The notes under the pieces: model-generated
What the model saw: only the letters and a program-made list of their open reading frames with translations
Database searches by the model: none
Told to the model about the DNA's origin: nothing
Made by a program: the position numbers and the translations under genes
In this document: piece by piece, positions 1 through 12,205 of the stretch
Layout: every line of letters starts with the position of its first letter
How positions within the stretch are numbered: the stretch's first letter is position 1
From: Apoda limacodes
Taxonomy: Eukaryota; Arthropoda; Insecta; Lepidoptera; Limacodidae
Assembly (NCBI GenBank): GCA_946406115.1
Contig: OX291543.1
Coordinates: 25,198,815-25,262,814, forward strand
DNA: 64,000 bases
Direction of reading: 5' to 3'

Positions 1-779
1 TACCAATCTATCAATATATCTTAGGAAGCCTGAAAAGTTTTTTGGTTAAGACGTAATTAAGTATAAAAATCGGACATGTGTGGGTTGAACACGCATTAAG
101 TTAGGGTTCCGTAGAATGATTTTTGATCTATTGCGGATATCTGAAGAACTTGCGTGAACCGATTTTCTTTAAAATAATCTTCATTGAAAAGTTATGTTGT
201 TGTGATTATTTTTAGACTTTAAGAGCACGTAATTTAAAAGAAAAAGGGGTCACAGTTTTTTCAACTTTGAAAGCCAAAAAGAACATAAGTTTCTTGAAAA
301 CCTAATGTGCATTAACCTATACCTACCTATATAACGACACCCTAGCATACAACAGGGTGTATAAAAAAAACCCCTATGTTTAATATACGAAGCTACCCTT
401 AAAAACAATTTATTTTTCAGGGTTATTTCAAAAATGGTGACCCAAGACACCTTCCTGTAAATTTTAATCAGAATTAGTGCAAGGACGGTGGAGTTATAAG
501 GCTATGATATATAAACGTACCTTCGCCGGACGGACGGACGGGCATGACGAATAAGGGTTCCATTTTCGGCATTTAGCTTTCAGAACCTTAAAAACGTAAC
601 CCGATTGTTTTGTCATGTCAGTAGGTGTCTCTGTACCTGACTGTTACATCACATCTTTGTAGTTTTCACAGTTTGAGACATAATTATTAATATAGACATA
701 ATCAGGGCCGTGCCGACCCTCGGCAGCGCCTGTGTGCGACACACCTATTAGGCGCCCATTTTTTGATAATTTCATATTA
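1..779. other. non-coding stretch, no gene seen
   Basis: No convincing coding region. Around 525-570 there is a run of CGGACGGACGG followed by a 'gggttcc' motif, a worn piece of the 'agggttccgtaccc' repeat family whose fuller copy lies at 54443-54878. The rest is AT-rich and unassigned. Confidence 0.5.
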
Positions 780-1038
780 TCCTACTAATATTATAAATAT
801 GAAAGTATGTCTGGATGGATGTTTGTCACTCAACCACGCTTCAACTACTGAACGGATCGGGACGAAACTTGGCACACATATAGGTTAGGTCCTGGAATAG
901 GACATAAGCTTTTTCCAAAAATTCAAAATTCGCACGGAGATAACTATAGCCGAGCTTAAACGAACTATAGTTGCAGCTATAGCTTGCTATGGTAAACTTC
1001 AGAAATTAGGGCGGGCGGAGCCGCTGGCAAAATCTAGT
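780..1038 (+). mobile_element. Helitron-like non-autonomous element (Lep1-type)
   Basis: The element begins TC directly after an A and ends CTAG before a T (CTAGT at 1034-1038), the A|TC...CTRR|T signature of Helitrons. The 5' end reads as the common lepidopteran 'cctactaatattataaat' start. The 3' end carries the GC-rich block 'gggcgggcggagccgctgg' typical of the family just before CTAGT. It has no coding capacity and no terminal inverted repeats. Related copies lie at 55715-55991 (minus) and 53874-54040 (plus, partial). Assignment to Helitrons rests on termini and recalled family resemblance. Confidence 0.7.
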
Positions 1039-2630
1039 AAGAAATAGTGAAAAGAGCGATACACTTCTATATGTAATTGTTACAAAACAATAACGCAATT
1101 TAAAGTACTTACCTACTTAATTCTTCTATTCGGTTGGTATGTTTGCATACGATCCCCGCGTTTGTATAACGCGCAGACGGTACATACATACATCGGACGG
1201 CATCAAAAACGGGCATAGTCTGCGCGATAAGAAACGTAATGTACAAAGGCCCTTAATGCAATTAAAATTGATAATTGTAACTGCCTATACGAATACGACA
1301 CGCTCTTGACTGTTTTTATTGCTACCTACATTACAAACAAAGCTATATCCGCGAATAAATCAACACATTTTGGGCTACTGCCAACTATTATTGATTAACC
1401 ACTGCTTGACAACTCATACTATTATTGTTTGTTATGTTTTTGTGTAAGTACTATTATTATGAATATGACGCAGGTTACGAGCTACAATACAATGAAACAA
1501 AAACTACGTATGATTTTTATGGTGTGTAGACAATGGGGAGTGAATGGACTGGGCGTTGTGCGCACGCGCATATATACGCCTATGATTTACGTGTCATTTC
1601 CGTCGTCGCATCCACGGCGCCCGACCACAACGGAAGGAAGGTACCATCCATGTCATGGTACCTTTTTTGTCAATCTTTACTTGTCCTTTGGAAATTGTTA
1701 TCTAACTAAGTAGAGTAAAACCATTTATTTGACTTATTTACATACAGTTCGATGTGTACACGTACTTGGCGGGTTTTTCTAATTTCACTGTAGTGTACTG
1801 TGTATTTTAGGGATTTGTAAAATTAGAATTATTGCGTTTGGAGTCTTAGAATTTACCGGTAAAAAGATATGATGTAAAATTTTCAATTTTATAACTCGCA
1901 AATTAAGCATCTGCGAGAAAGAGTTACCTACTTTATTAAAGACCTATTCAAAAACAATTAAAAATAAAATAAAAAAAATGCTAAAAAAAAGTATTTTGCA
2001 TCCCGCAGTTCGTGATGTAGATGAATGTGTTAAGTCAAGTTCAAATACCTATTTAATGTATGAACTCTTTATTTTTTTCCCATTTTTTTCCTATTGCGTT
2101 TCGCATAAGGCGTTGTCCTAATAGAACGCGACCACGCGATCATCGCGCGAACAAGCGATGAGATGATCGCGCCGTTGCGCGTTGTAAAGATTCGGGTGTC
2201 TTAATAGGATGGTCACAGTAGTGCGCGAACAGGAACATCGTTTCTTTTCCTACACTATAAAAGAAGTGACGGACGTTTAAAAAAAATAATGTTATTAAGA
2301 ACTAGGTCTCAAAAATTGATGGACGCTCCTTTTAAAAAAAAAGGTTATCCTAAACGTACTTAGTCATTATATGTAGGGTTATCATATGTCCCGTAGGTAT
2401 ATACGGGACTGTCAACATATTTGAGATCGTTGTCCCGTATTGCTATTATGTCCCGTTTTTCGTTAAAATACGCGTATGCAACAATACGCCTGTCCCAAAT
2501 CGAGAATTTAATAAAAAAAATATTAAATGGCACCAAAATATAGTATTTTTAAACTTATTGATAATCTCGAGAGATATCAATTTAAACGTCCCGTATTACC
2601 ATTCCAACAGTTACGGCAACCCTTATAATA
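1039..2630. other. non-coding stretch, no gene seen
   Basis: No supported gene. The only open frame of note (1429-1713, 94 codons) has no recognisable motif and its composition looks non-coding. Around 2110-2215 a GC-rich patch rich in CGCG/GATC carries 'gttgtcctaatag' and 'gtgtcttaatagg'; a related motif recurs near 32918, so this is probably a worn repeat. Confidence 0.45.
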
Positions 2631-2633
2631 GGG

Positions 2634-2765
2634 GCTAATGGGCACAGACCTCTCCTTGGAGTTAGGCCATAGTCCACTGCACTGGCCAAGTGCGGGTTGG
2701 CTGACGTTTTTTAAAGCTAGTGGGCACTCAACTGTCATATGGCAACAGCCAACTTAGGACTGGCG
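2634..2765 (-). repeat. SINE-like dispersed repeat fragment
   Basis: Contains 'aggccatagtccac' then 'ccaagtgcgggttggctgacg' and 'agtgggcactcaactgtcat'. The same core lies in the opposite orientation at 33305-33505 and, in part, at 29190-29345. This is a familiar lepidopteran interspersed sequence. It has no coding potential and its ends are not defined here. Confidence 0.6.
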
Positions 2766-2887
2766 GCTTAACGTGTCCAAATGTACCTTTAAGCGTTCAC
2801 TCATCCAGGTACTGACCACCTCCGACATTGCTTAACTTCGCGTATCGTTGCCGGTACACGAATGTAACTGGGCCACGACCTTCTTAA

Positions 2888-3005
2888 GAGAATACGATTC
2901 GGAGCGCCTCTCAGCGTGCTTCATACAAACGAATTTCTCACTTATTTTTGGCACTTGCTGATCAAACACCTCGAAATTTTGAAGACATGTTCTAGTAATA
3001 AATAT
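2888..3005. repeat. solo end of the 'cttcatacaaacgaat' MITE family
   Basis: The segment from 'gattcggagcgcctctcag' through 'cttcatacaaacgaatttct' to 'ttgctgatcaaacacc' matches the terminal inverted repeats of the complete MITE at 11889-12205 and a partial end at 48800-48870. Only one end is recognisable here. Confidence 0.6.
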
Positions 3006-3010
3006 CTAAT

Positions 3011-5562
3011 TCTGCAGTGTGTCAGTTTTCACTTAAATTTTATAGTTCAAAATTTATACAGAATTCTAGTTTTTTATACAAATTAAACGAGTCCTTGCAT
3101 CTGGAGACTACAAAGCTGGTCATTAATTTGCTCAAAGGCTGAGCATCGCCATTCAGCGAGGTAATGCCGCTAGTATATTAGGCACCATGCCTAAAAATTA
3201 TACTTTAGACGAGGTATTCTTTCTACAATAAAATATATATATAGCTTTAGTGGTAGGTTAATTTCGTCTATCTGTTATTGTATACATAAAGAAATTATAC
3301 AAATGGTTTTAAATAAGATTTCTAGTTAATGAAAACATTTTACAAGATTTTGGAAAACCACAGACATAGGTATTCGGCTTCGGATTAAAACTAAGAAATT
3401 TCGCAGTGATTGATCAGTATATGTCAAAAAATGTGCGGATTGTAGATTTTGTCATCTTTCCTACAAATTCCTTTAATTTAAATACAAAGTTTTGGTCTCC
3501 CCAACATTATCTTGCCTATTCCACTGATGCTCACCGTGGCAAAAACAGCACAAAAAACACTGGCCACGTGCAGTGTCGGGTTCCGTAGTAGCTCGTCTAG
3601 TACAAGTATAAGTTGGTCAACTGTTACCTAGCCTACTTAGTTGTGATAGTTTTTTACACACCCGCAATACTTTTAAACGTCCTATTACACCTCATGGTAT
3701 ACTTGCATTGCATTAAGGTACATTTAGCAGCGTGTAATCTGTAATACTGTTTGATTTTGTAACATAAAAATATGTTATAGGGGATTTATTTTATATCAAA
3801 AATAATCGAGTTTGACCGTCGAGGTAGGGACAGAATAGGTATTGCCAGTTCTTGACAAATTGTAAGTTATAAATTCGAACTGAATAAGTGGTGGTGGATC
3901 CATGTGAAAGCGTAGTGGATGATTGCGAACTTCATAGCTAATTGTGCTGCCACACCACTGTAAAGGATACGTTATCGTTTAAAGAGGTAAGACAAAAGGC
4001 TCTGGTGACAATCGATTTGCCTACCGATTTGGAATGGCACATGATAATAGTAAGAGACGGAAATCAATTTCCATATATTGCATAGGTACACTTAACTTAG
4101 TTTGTTTAGATGATACACTTACGTAATAGCAAAGTGATTCTATAGTAGCATTAGTAGCTCAAGATTATAATAACGCTATTGTAGGTTATAAACCAATTGA
4201 GTAGCACTATCCGAAACCTGAAACTAAGCCGGGGTATTATTCCGGTACATGTGAGACATGCGGGGTTTGTGGTTGCTTGGTGTGGTTAGATAGGTATAGA
4301 GCAGACAGAACCATTACAAGTATTCACGTATCTGTATCCGGATATCCGGTATTTTTTTTGATTGGTTCTTAAAACTATTATATTACATTATCAGGTAGAA
4401 TTTTTTTAATTTATCATTACAAAGAACATGAATCAGGTTATAAGTACATATAGATTATAATTTCAGTATTAATAATAACATAAAACATTAAGTATCAGCG
4501 TTGCCAGGTTTTTTTTTGCCAAGTCGGGATTTAGGAACTTTTTGAGTGAAAAAAGCGGGATTATTTCGTCGAAAGTGGGACATAGAAAAAAAAACGTATA
4601 TAATGAAAAGTTTTTGAATATTTATATTTTTATTTGAGTTCAATAATGACGTTTACGTGACAATAGATACCTAGAGAAATATTCATAGAAATTGTATTTT
4701 ACTGAAATTATGATATTTTAAATCAGTTTGAAGAGTTCTATTCTATTTTTTGGGATAGGTATATGAGATGTTTTGTAACTCTGTATCGCTGTCGCGGGAA
4801 CAACATTTCCGACTAGTCCTGACACGTTTTGCTTTGTTTATACTATTATTTACAAAAAATTGTATCTGTATTTGTATCCGTTGTCTGGAATCCATTGCAC
4901 AAGGTTTGCTTAATTTTGAAACAGATGGCGCTGTGTGCATTGTCAATTATTTATTATAATTATTAAGTACAAATATTTAACTCTATGAGATACACTAAAA
5001 AAAACAAAAAGAAATTTAGTTCGGTGGCGCCACTTTTTTAATGCATTTCTTCACTAATTATTCATAACAAAATCCTGCTTTTTATTTAGGAAATTTGTCA
5101 AAAAATTGTAGCACAAGTGTAAACAGATAAGTGAAGGTAAAGCTAGAATTATAAAACAATGAAGTCAAGTTCAAAAATTCTCGAGTCAATAGTATCTTTT
5201 TTATCTGCTATGCTATAGGATAGGTAAGCGTACCTAATTGTATGTAATTTTTAAATTTATATAGGATATAGGTTCTACATTGACATATTTATCTCTTTTC
5301 TTGACTATGGCCATGTAATATATATATTTTGCTTTGCTTTACACATAACCTAGTCACAGTACAGGCAAACCGGCCAAAACGACGAAGACCAAAAAGTAAA
5401 GTGTTTGCATGTTCGAAAAATACAAAAATAAAACAAAAACGTGTCTAACTTTTGGTATTTAGTACGTTTTTAACATAAAACAAAATATCTTAGTAAGATA
5501 AATATACATTAAGAAAAATCTTTTTTTTTTCTATTGTCACACTTTTTATGTAAAAGGACGTT
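3011..5562. other. non-coding stretch, no gene seen
   Basis: AT-rich, with short chance open frames only (for example 3406-3588, and the overlapping pair at 4743-4959). No protein motif, splice-bounded exon or RNA gene could be supported. Confidence 0.5.
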
Positions 5563-5720
5563 AACCTCAGTAGCTTAGTGGATAATGACGTGGTAAGTTC
5601 GTAGGTTCGATTTTTGATTAAAATTATATTAGTCTTAAATGAGGATATTTTCTATGTAGGTATTACATGTATGTATTTATATAAAAATGTGTAAAGAAGC
5701 AATTTTTTCGTTGTTTCGTA
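5563..5720 (+). mobile_element. tRNA-derived SINE fragment
   Basis: 'Tagcttagtgg' resembles a pol III A box and 'ggttcgattt', about 30 bases further on, resembles a B box, as in the head of a tRNA-derived SINE. The following 'tatgtaggtattacatgtatg' is a common kind of lepidopteran SINE tail. The tRNA cloverleaf is not intact, so this is not a functional tRNA. Confidence 0.45.
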
Positions 5721-7561
5721 TTTACGAGTATATATCACGTTCCTTGCTTAGTTTCAAACCAGACGGCGCTATGATGTATCTAAAACATTTAAAAAAAATT
5801 AGTTTTGTGTAAAATCTACCAAATGGCAATTAGCTTCCAGGAATTAGTAATAATAAGTTATATTGATCGAATCAGACCGACCTTCTTAGATCTTTCAGAT
5901 CTTTCTCATACAATCTAATCTGTTTATCAAAATATTGATACTTCCCGCAGAGTCAGTTGAAAAAACAAACTTTGGATTATTGCATTTAAGATAAAAAAAC
6001 CTCTGACAAACATATTCATTTCCTAAATGATAACTAGCACACCGATTTATACATTTTATTACAACTATTTCGTTTTTACCGACAAAGAATTCAATAAATC
6101 ACTTTTAAGTGCAGATGTAAATCACAAGCATTTATTATGGCTCAAGATTATGTTTTGGAATTAGGGATTGCAATCCCGCAGTTCATTCAATCCCGCATCT
6201 CTGAAATTATGTTATAAAATCAAATTGAAACTACAGATTTTTGTGTACTAATCAACTTTTATCAAATATTTCTTACATTAAGCAACATTAATTATTTCTT
6301 TTCTATAAGTATAAGAAATTAGGAAGATAATAGGAGCTAATTTGCTCAGTGTAAGAAAACTATACATTTATGAGTTATAGAAGGTATCATAAAACCATAA
6401 TACCAAACTGACCTGAAGTGACCAAAAGAGTAGATAGATGTCCTGTTCCACTAGTTAAAACGAGGTGTGCGCAAAAGCACTTTAATGTAATCGTTCCAAA
6501 CCTATATTATAAATTGAATAAAGAGCATAATATAAAAAAGTATAATAATAACACAATAAAGAACATAGATAATTATGTTTTCATGGCTAAAAAAATATGA
6601 CTATGAAGACATTGAAAATATGATTATGAAATTAAACTTTTAACATTACCATTCACCCTCTTACACCAGCCACATACACACACACACACACATTTTATGT
6701 TTTTAATTTTTTTCACATTCATTTTCACTGTATTTAATGTAGGACAAATCTTGTTCTAGATAGAATATTAATATTAATAACTTTTAAATGGGAGAAGCCA
6801 CTGGCTCTTATATTACAGTTTTTACTAGTTTGGGAGCCTATAGATTAAAAAAAAAAAAAAATGTAAAAAAAACATGGTACACGAAATAAATATTTGATTT
6901 GATTTGAATCTCTTTTCTTAGATTCATCTGTAAATGTTTGGTATAGTTAATTAGTTTTGTTTAATTTTACCCTTACTCCTAACAACAGTTTTATAGAGCT
7001 CTATCTAATGGTATCAATATTGGTACCTATGTATATAAAACAATCTGGTTTTTTTATAAAATTTTATTTTTTTAGCTTCTATACTATTTTTTTTTCATTT
7101 ACGTACGTACTTAAAAAGATAATCAATAATATTGTGATAGTCAGTAGATACACGAGTCTTCACTGCACGTGTTTACACTCTCCTTCGCTATTATAAACAG
7201 GGGAACTGGCGCCACTATTTACAAAAAAATTTGCGTTTATAATTTAGTAATGATAGCGTATTCTAATGTTGAAAAGGGAGAAAATGTTAAAACAATCTTA
7301 ATCATTTAGGTATCATGCGATGAGTGCCATGTCGCAATACTAAAAGTATGGAAGCTGAAAACATCAAAACATCGGATAGATCCAGTTTTTTTAATAAACC
7401 ATTATTGATACCATTGGATAAGAGCTCGTGAAGCACTTTCAGGATAAATAATCAGTATTTCGATATCCTGTATAGTTTAGATATAATCAAGTAAGATTAC
7501 TTAGCGTTTCCATCCTGTATATATGAGGTATACTATAATATTATAAACATTCATAATATTA
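5721..7561. other. non-coding stretch with short CA microsatellite
   Basis: No gene seen. A (CA)n run lies at about 6671-6691 and an A-tract at 6848-6861. Chance open frames (6418-6600, 6957-7196) show no motif; the second is phenylalanine-rich because the DNA is T-rich. Confidence 0.5.
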
Positions 7562-7794
7562 CTAGCTGTCCCGGCTAACGTTGTTCCGCTGCCGTCCCTC
7601 TGTACCCGGCGAAAGTTGGTTTTTACCTATAGTGCCCGAGTCCGGCTCGCACTTGACATATCGAGATAAAAACTATCCTATCTTTTAAGTTGGATCAAAT
7701 AACAGATATTTACGAAGTTTGATCAAAATCGGTTCAGTAGTTTAGGAGTCCATTGAGGACAAACATTGTGACACGAGATTTATATATATTAAGA
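7562..7794 (-). mobile_element. Helitron-like non-autonomous element, complete termini
   Basis: Read on the minus strand it starts A|TC at 7794/7793 and ends CTAG|T at 7565-7562. On the plus strand it opens 'actagctgtcccgg' and closes 'atatatattaaga'. The body contains 'aaaatcggttcagtagttta', a phrase shared by many lepidopteran Helitron-like repeats. No open frame. Confidence 0.65.
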
Positions 7795-8580
7795 TTGAAA
7801 GAACACCATGAGCCTTAACCATAGTACGTCAGGGGCTCAATATATGTAACTTATGTATATTTGCCTAGGCGTTAGGTATAATGAGGAAAGGTTTTAGAAT
7901 GGAGGTAGATATCTTAAGGCTATTGGCGGAAATAGCTCTATGGCGGATATTAATAGAAATGGACATCACTAGCAATCGATATGGGCAGCTCTATTTTTAT
8001 ATTATTATTATGCTGTCTTACGCCGACCGTTATGTTATGCTCTTCGTTAACTTAATGATTTTACTGAAATTTTAAACAGAACTTACACGCGTTTTGTGTG
8101 TTTACTGTGGCGTGATGTTGGTTTAAGGTAGTTTTTTGGGTAATTCCCGTGTAGCGTAGTATAGATCTATCATAAAATAAAGTAAAGTGCCTCATGATGT
8201 AAGTATTAAGATTTTATCACTTTCAATCCTAAATTTTTGAATATAGGTATGTATGTATAAATATTTATCTTTTACACTATACCTATGAATATAAGTATAA
8301 TTTGAAATACCTACTCGTTTCATGGTGCTTATATCTAGTGCTCCATTTTTGGATAAATAAGCATGACTGGGTACCAGAAAGCAATTAATGTTTCTGTATA
8401 TATTTTACTAAGACATTGAGAACTGATGTTATATATAGAGCGTTTATAGAGAGCATGTTACTGTGCGACAGTTTAAATTTATTTATAGTGCCCTAAGGAA
8501 CCCATTGTCACTTATCTAGTCAATTTTTTGCCGGAAACCTTAGATATATATAACTTATATTTTTACTTAAAATAAAACCT
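7795..8580. other. non-coding stretch, no gene seen
   Basis: AT-rich. A 64-codon open frame at 7881-8075 shows no domain and no splice-bounded structure. Nothing else is recognised. Confidence 0.45.
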
Positions 8581-8748
8581 AAATAATCACGCACAGTGCG
8601 GTTTCAGAGAAACTTCCTACCGCGAACACTAAGGTTGTGGTATGACCTCCTTGCCAAAGTTTTCTCTAAGGACTACAGTGTGGGCAAAGTACGTATAGTG
8701 CGCACGGCGGACGGCGCTGATGGGGCACTTCAAGAAAACACTATAATA
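8581..8748 (+). pseudogene. 3' fragment of a CR1/Jockey-type LINE ORF2
   Basis: The frame encodes the C-terminal 'FLPRTLRLWYDLLAKVF' motif, followed by a broken version of the usual 'FKK' tail. The same C-terminal block recurs on the minus strand at 48005-48545, so this is a 5'-truncated, decayed LINE copy. It is cut off on its right by the foldback element that starts at 8749. No function is expected. Confidence 0.6.
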
Positions 8749-9187
8749 CCACCAAAAACATTTTCATGTATAATGTTGCCCATATGGTAATAATGGTCTC
8801 GCCATATGGCTCACACTGTCAAAAAATATTAAATCTCATCAGTCAAGCTTCTAACTCTACACGCCCTAACTCTACAAGCCCTAACTTCAAAAACTCTACA
8901 CCTTAGTTAAAATATGGGGCTTGGCCGTTTCGTTACTACAAGAACTATTGTATAACGGAAAAGTAATGAACATTGAATAAATTTTTCAGCTGTGACGGTA
9001 TTAGCGAAACGGCCAAGTCACATATTTTGACTAAGGTGAAGCGTTTATGAATTTAGGGCTTGTAGAGTTAGGGTGTGTAGAGTTAGAAGCTTGGCTCTAC
9101 ATGAGATCTACAAGTTATTAACTTTTTGACCGTGTGAGCCATATGGTCTCGTCTTGGCAAAATTTTACATGAAAATGTTTTTGGTGG
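8749..9187. mobile_element. foldback (palindromic) MITE
   Basis: A 439-bp near-palindrome. The outer 22 bases (from 'ccaccaaaaacattttcatg') are perfectly inverted at 9166-9187. Inner arms also match: 'ctaactctacaagccctaa' near 8868 against 'tagggcttgtagagttagg' near 9054, and 'ggccgtttcg' near 8925 against 'cgaaacggcc' near 9005. The loop is about 70 bases (around 8931-9000). There is no coding capacity and no clear target-site duplication. It sits at the truncated end of a LINE relic. Confidence 0.75.
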
Positions 9188-9775
9188 GTTTTCACTTCTT
9201 TTTGTGAGTTGCTTATGACCATATTCCACGTAACACGTATTTTTTAATTTCCAATGAGAAGTCTGTGTACTTGTATAATTTTCACTAGCATAAAATTAAG
9301 GCATACAATTAAGTTTGTGTGGAAAGACCCATAATTTTTTAAGTAATATTTAAAGTGTGGAGGGTGATTTACTGAAATCCTGAAATATGTATTGGATTAT
9401 TTATAACAAGACAGTCCCTATATCAATTTACAGATCTCTAGCATCAAAATTTGCGGAAGTTTTATACAAACCTCCATCCCTTAGTTAAGGGGTTGGGGGT
9501 TCAAAGTTCCAAGTTTTAGTTTTGTTTTGTTGTTTGTGTACTAATACTAGCTTACATACAAAATTTCAGCGTTCTAGGACTTCTACAAGTACCCAAACAA
9601 TTTTGATGATCATCAGTGAGTCAGTGACGTAATTGGGGTTTTTTAGATATCAATAAAATCTCAAGTATAAGAGCTGTGCAATTAAAACTTTGTATGTTAA
9701 TAAGTCACCTATTGACACAATATCCCGAGAATCTTGTTTATCTAGTATAATCCAAAGCCAAGTTATAAGGGTTCA
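9188..9775. other. non-coding stretch, no gene seen
   Basis: The part around 9420-9610 ('cctccatcccttagttaa', then 'aaaatttcagcgttctaggac') reads like a worn dispersed repeat but could not be assigned. No gene. Confidence 0.4.
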
Positions 9776-10000
9776 AAAAACAACGGAGCGCTTCAAGAAA
9801 CGGTAGGTTTAAACGCTTTGCTTGGCTCGTCTTGGCGGGGTGTCCCCAGATAGGGTCGGCAACGCACGAGTAATGCTCCTGGTGTTGCAAGCGTCCATAG
9901 TCTGCGGTGACCGCTTACCATAAGGCGGACTTATAGAGAATACAGCGGGCCGTTAGCTTGTTTGCCACCACGAAGGTTCCCGTAACAATATACGAGAAAA
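9776..10000 (+). repeat. LINE 3' UTR tail (CR1/Jockey-type)
   Basis: Contains 'gggtcggcaacgcacgagta', 'ctcctggtgttgcaagcg' and 'gcggtgaccgcttaccata', then 'gttagcttgtttgccacc'. This is the 3' UTR signature seen in several other places in the window (for example 55100-55205 and 39135-39230). It is a 5'-truncated non-LTR insertion. Confidence 0.65.
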
Positions 10001-10510
10001 AATATATTTAAAGTACAACTTTTATAGAATAAATAACTCCTTTCAACAATGACCTTCTCTTCTTATATGCGTTCATTGCCTTTTAATGTTGAAAAACTGA
10101 AAAGTAAACAATAAAATCTTCTCATTGGGTTCAAAATAATAAAAGCTTATGATTGTTGATGAAGCAAACAGATTCATTAAATATTTACTACTAAGTACTT
10201 ATATACCTACTAATTAACTATTGTCTAAATATTGAGTACAAAAAATACTAGCAAGTTTAATCTACAAAAGAAATTATAGCATCGTATTTATTTTCAGTGT
10301 CTTCCATCTATTGTGGCTTTAACAATAATAAACATAAACCACCTCTAACACCTCACTAAAATTTAAAAAATAAACCCTACGCATAAATCTTTACTGAGGC
10401 CCGTTCATAAACCCAACTCGGGTTAACCCGGGTAGCACTGACAGCCAGATAGCAAAAAACATTTCTGTACAGTACTGAAAGAAACCTCTATCCCGGTTGA
10501 GTGAGTTTCT
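10001..10510. other. non-coding stretch up to the duplication boundary
   Basis: No gene. Around 10395-10500 there is 'cccgttcataaacccaactc' and 'gggtagcactgac', which recurs in a related form near 40485-40580, so it is part of an interspersed repeat. The direct duplication starts at 10511. Confidence 0.45.
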
Positions 10511-10569
10511 GGCGTTTTGAAGGCGGTGGATTGTTTTTTAATGGGTACTTGGAAATACATATGTCAGTA

Positions 10570-10745
10570 AAAATAAAGGGGTTATTCAAGAAGGGGCAAA
10601 TAAGGGTTGTTTAGGGTCACCATTGCGCGAGTAAAGATCATGAATGGCGTCGTAACGATCCATAGTACACGACGACGCTACGTTTGACATGAGGCAGACC
10701 TTCTGCTTGTTTGCCCCCTAAGAGGAATAAAGTCGGCTCTCAATT
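10570..10745 (+). repeat. decayed LINE 3' tail (copy A)
   Basis: 'Ttattcaagaaggggcaa', 'cattgcgcgagta', 'gtaacgatccatag' and 'ttctgcttgtttgcccc' form a diverged version of the LINE 3' UTR seen at 9776-10000. It is repeated in copy B at 21956-22131. Confidence 0.45.
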
Positions 10746-11656
10746 GGTGAAGATATCGGGTAGCATACACATAATAAGTTCCGTGTTAGAATTGCGCCGT
10801 TTGGTTTTCTAGTGATTGGCAGACAACAGTCTACATTATGAAAACTACTGGACCGATTTCAATGAAACTTCCGCTATTCACTAAATTAACCCCAAAAAGT
10901 GCCGCCGCCGTCCCATTTTTGTCCCACCGGCAAATTTGATCGTCTCTAACTTTTTATTTAGGTCCGTAAAACTTTTTGACTTTTAGTAATGTGTTGTTTT
11001 TATAAAATTTAAAATGTTTTCAATTTTGTTTCAAGAATACTTAATGGAAACTTAAGTGCAAAAAAACTGTCTGTAATAAATGCACTAATAAAGAACATTA
11101 TTTGTGCGATATTTGCTCGTAAACTTCGTGTTTCTAGTGTTAAAAGCTAATCAATAAAAAATCTGATCTCTATTTGCTGAGAAATATATTAACAAATCTG
11201 ATACTCATACAAATATACCAACTTATGTACATACATACACTTATGAGATTTGGCACGTCCATTTGTTTAAAAGCTCGCTCAAACAATCATTTAAGAATAT
11301 TTTGCAATTCTAACAATAATACATACATACGGGTCAAATTGATAATCCTATTTTAAAGTCGGTTAATAACAAAAACGCAATAATATCACTTTTTACACAC
11401 GCTTGAGTGACGGCAGACCTACTTGTGTACCAAATTAAATTAGCAGACATCCTTTCAGTGATGGTTGATTCACCAAAAATTCCGATACGTGTTAAAGCAA
11501 TTATCGTATTAGGCGTATAGATGCTTACGGTTATTCTACGAGAATGCACAGTGGCAGGTTATTTTTTGATTTCGGTAAACGAAACCACATTGTCAGTTTC
11601 ACCATTTGGATCAAAATGACTACAATGTTGCACTTATGATATGATATCGTTTCATA

Positions 11657-11660
<4 letters not shown>

Positions 11661-11685
<25 letters not shown>
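11661..11685. repeat. (AT)n microsatellite (copy A)
   Basis: A run of about 12 AT units. It is two bases longer than the equivalent run at 23047-23069 in copy B and accounts for the length difference between the two blocks. Confidence 0.9.
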
Positions 11686-11687
<2 letters not shown>

Positions 11688-11888
11688 TATTTTTAAGTTT
11701 AAGAAAGCGTTTTCTTGCGAGTGTGATTTAAATGTTTTCGCTTTCGTCGGGTCAGCTGTTTAAAATAAATAGGAAAATTATGTGTATCAAATAATATATT
11801 ATGTATAATACACATAGGCTAAGTTTTAATTATTTTAACTTATTTTAATTTTTATGTTTCAATTTGTATGGATTGTAATTTTAATCTA

Positions 11889-12205
11889 CGATTCGCGGCT
11901 CCTCGCAGCAGGCTTCATACAAACGAATTTCTTATTTGTTTTTGACATTTACTGATCAATCACTGTTAAATTTCGTAGTCATAATTCCAAGCCAAATACC
12001 TATGTCTTTAGTTTTCCGAAATCTTGTTAAATGTTTTTCTTAACTATTCTTTTTTGAAAATTAGAATTACTTTTGAACTATACACTTTAATAGAAAACCG
12101 GCACACTGCGAACCTGTCTTCAAAATTTCGTGGTGTTTAATCAGCAAGTGTCAAAAATAAGTAAGAAATTCGTTTGTATGAAGCACGCTGAGAGGCGCTC
12201 CGAAG
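11889..12205. mobile_element. MITE with ~85-bp terminal inverted repeats (copy A)
   Basis: The left end ('cttcatacaaacgaatttct', then 'ttactgatcaatcac') is mirrored at the right end ('agaaattcgtttgtatgaag' near 12165-12184). The arms extend through a related GC-rich tip, 'cggctcctcgcag' against 'ggagcgcctctcag'. Total length is 317 bp with no open frame of its own. Solo ends of the family lie at 2888-3005 and 48800-48870. Confidence 0.7.

Noticed and set aside
2105..2230. CpG-island promoter
   Set aside because: The GC-rich patch is short, has repeated GATCGCG motifs and a relative near 32918, and no gene lies beside it.
5563..5640. Functional tRNA gene
   Set aside because: A-box and B-box-like motifs are present but the acceptor and anticodon stems do not form. 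It fits a tRNA-derived SINE better.
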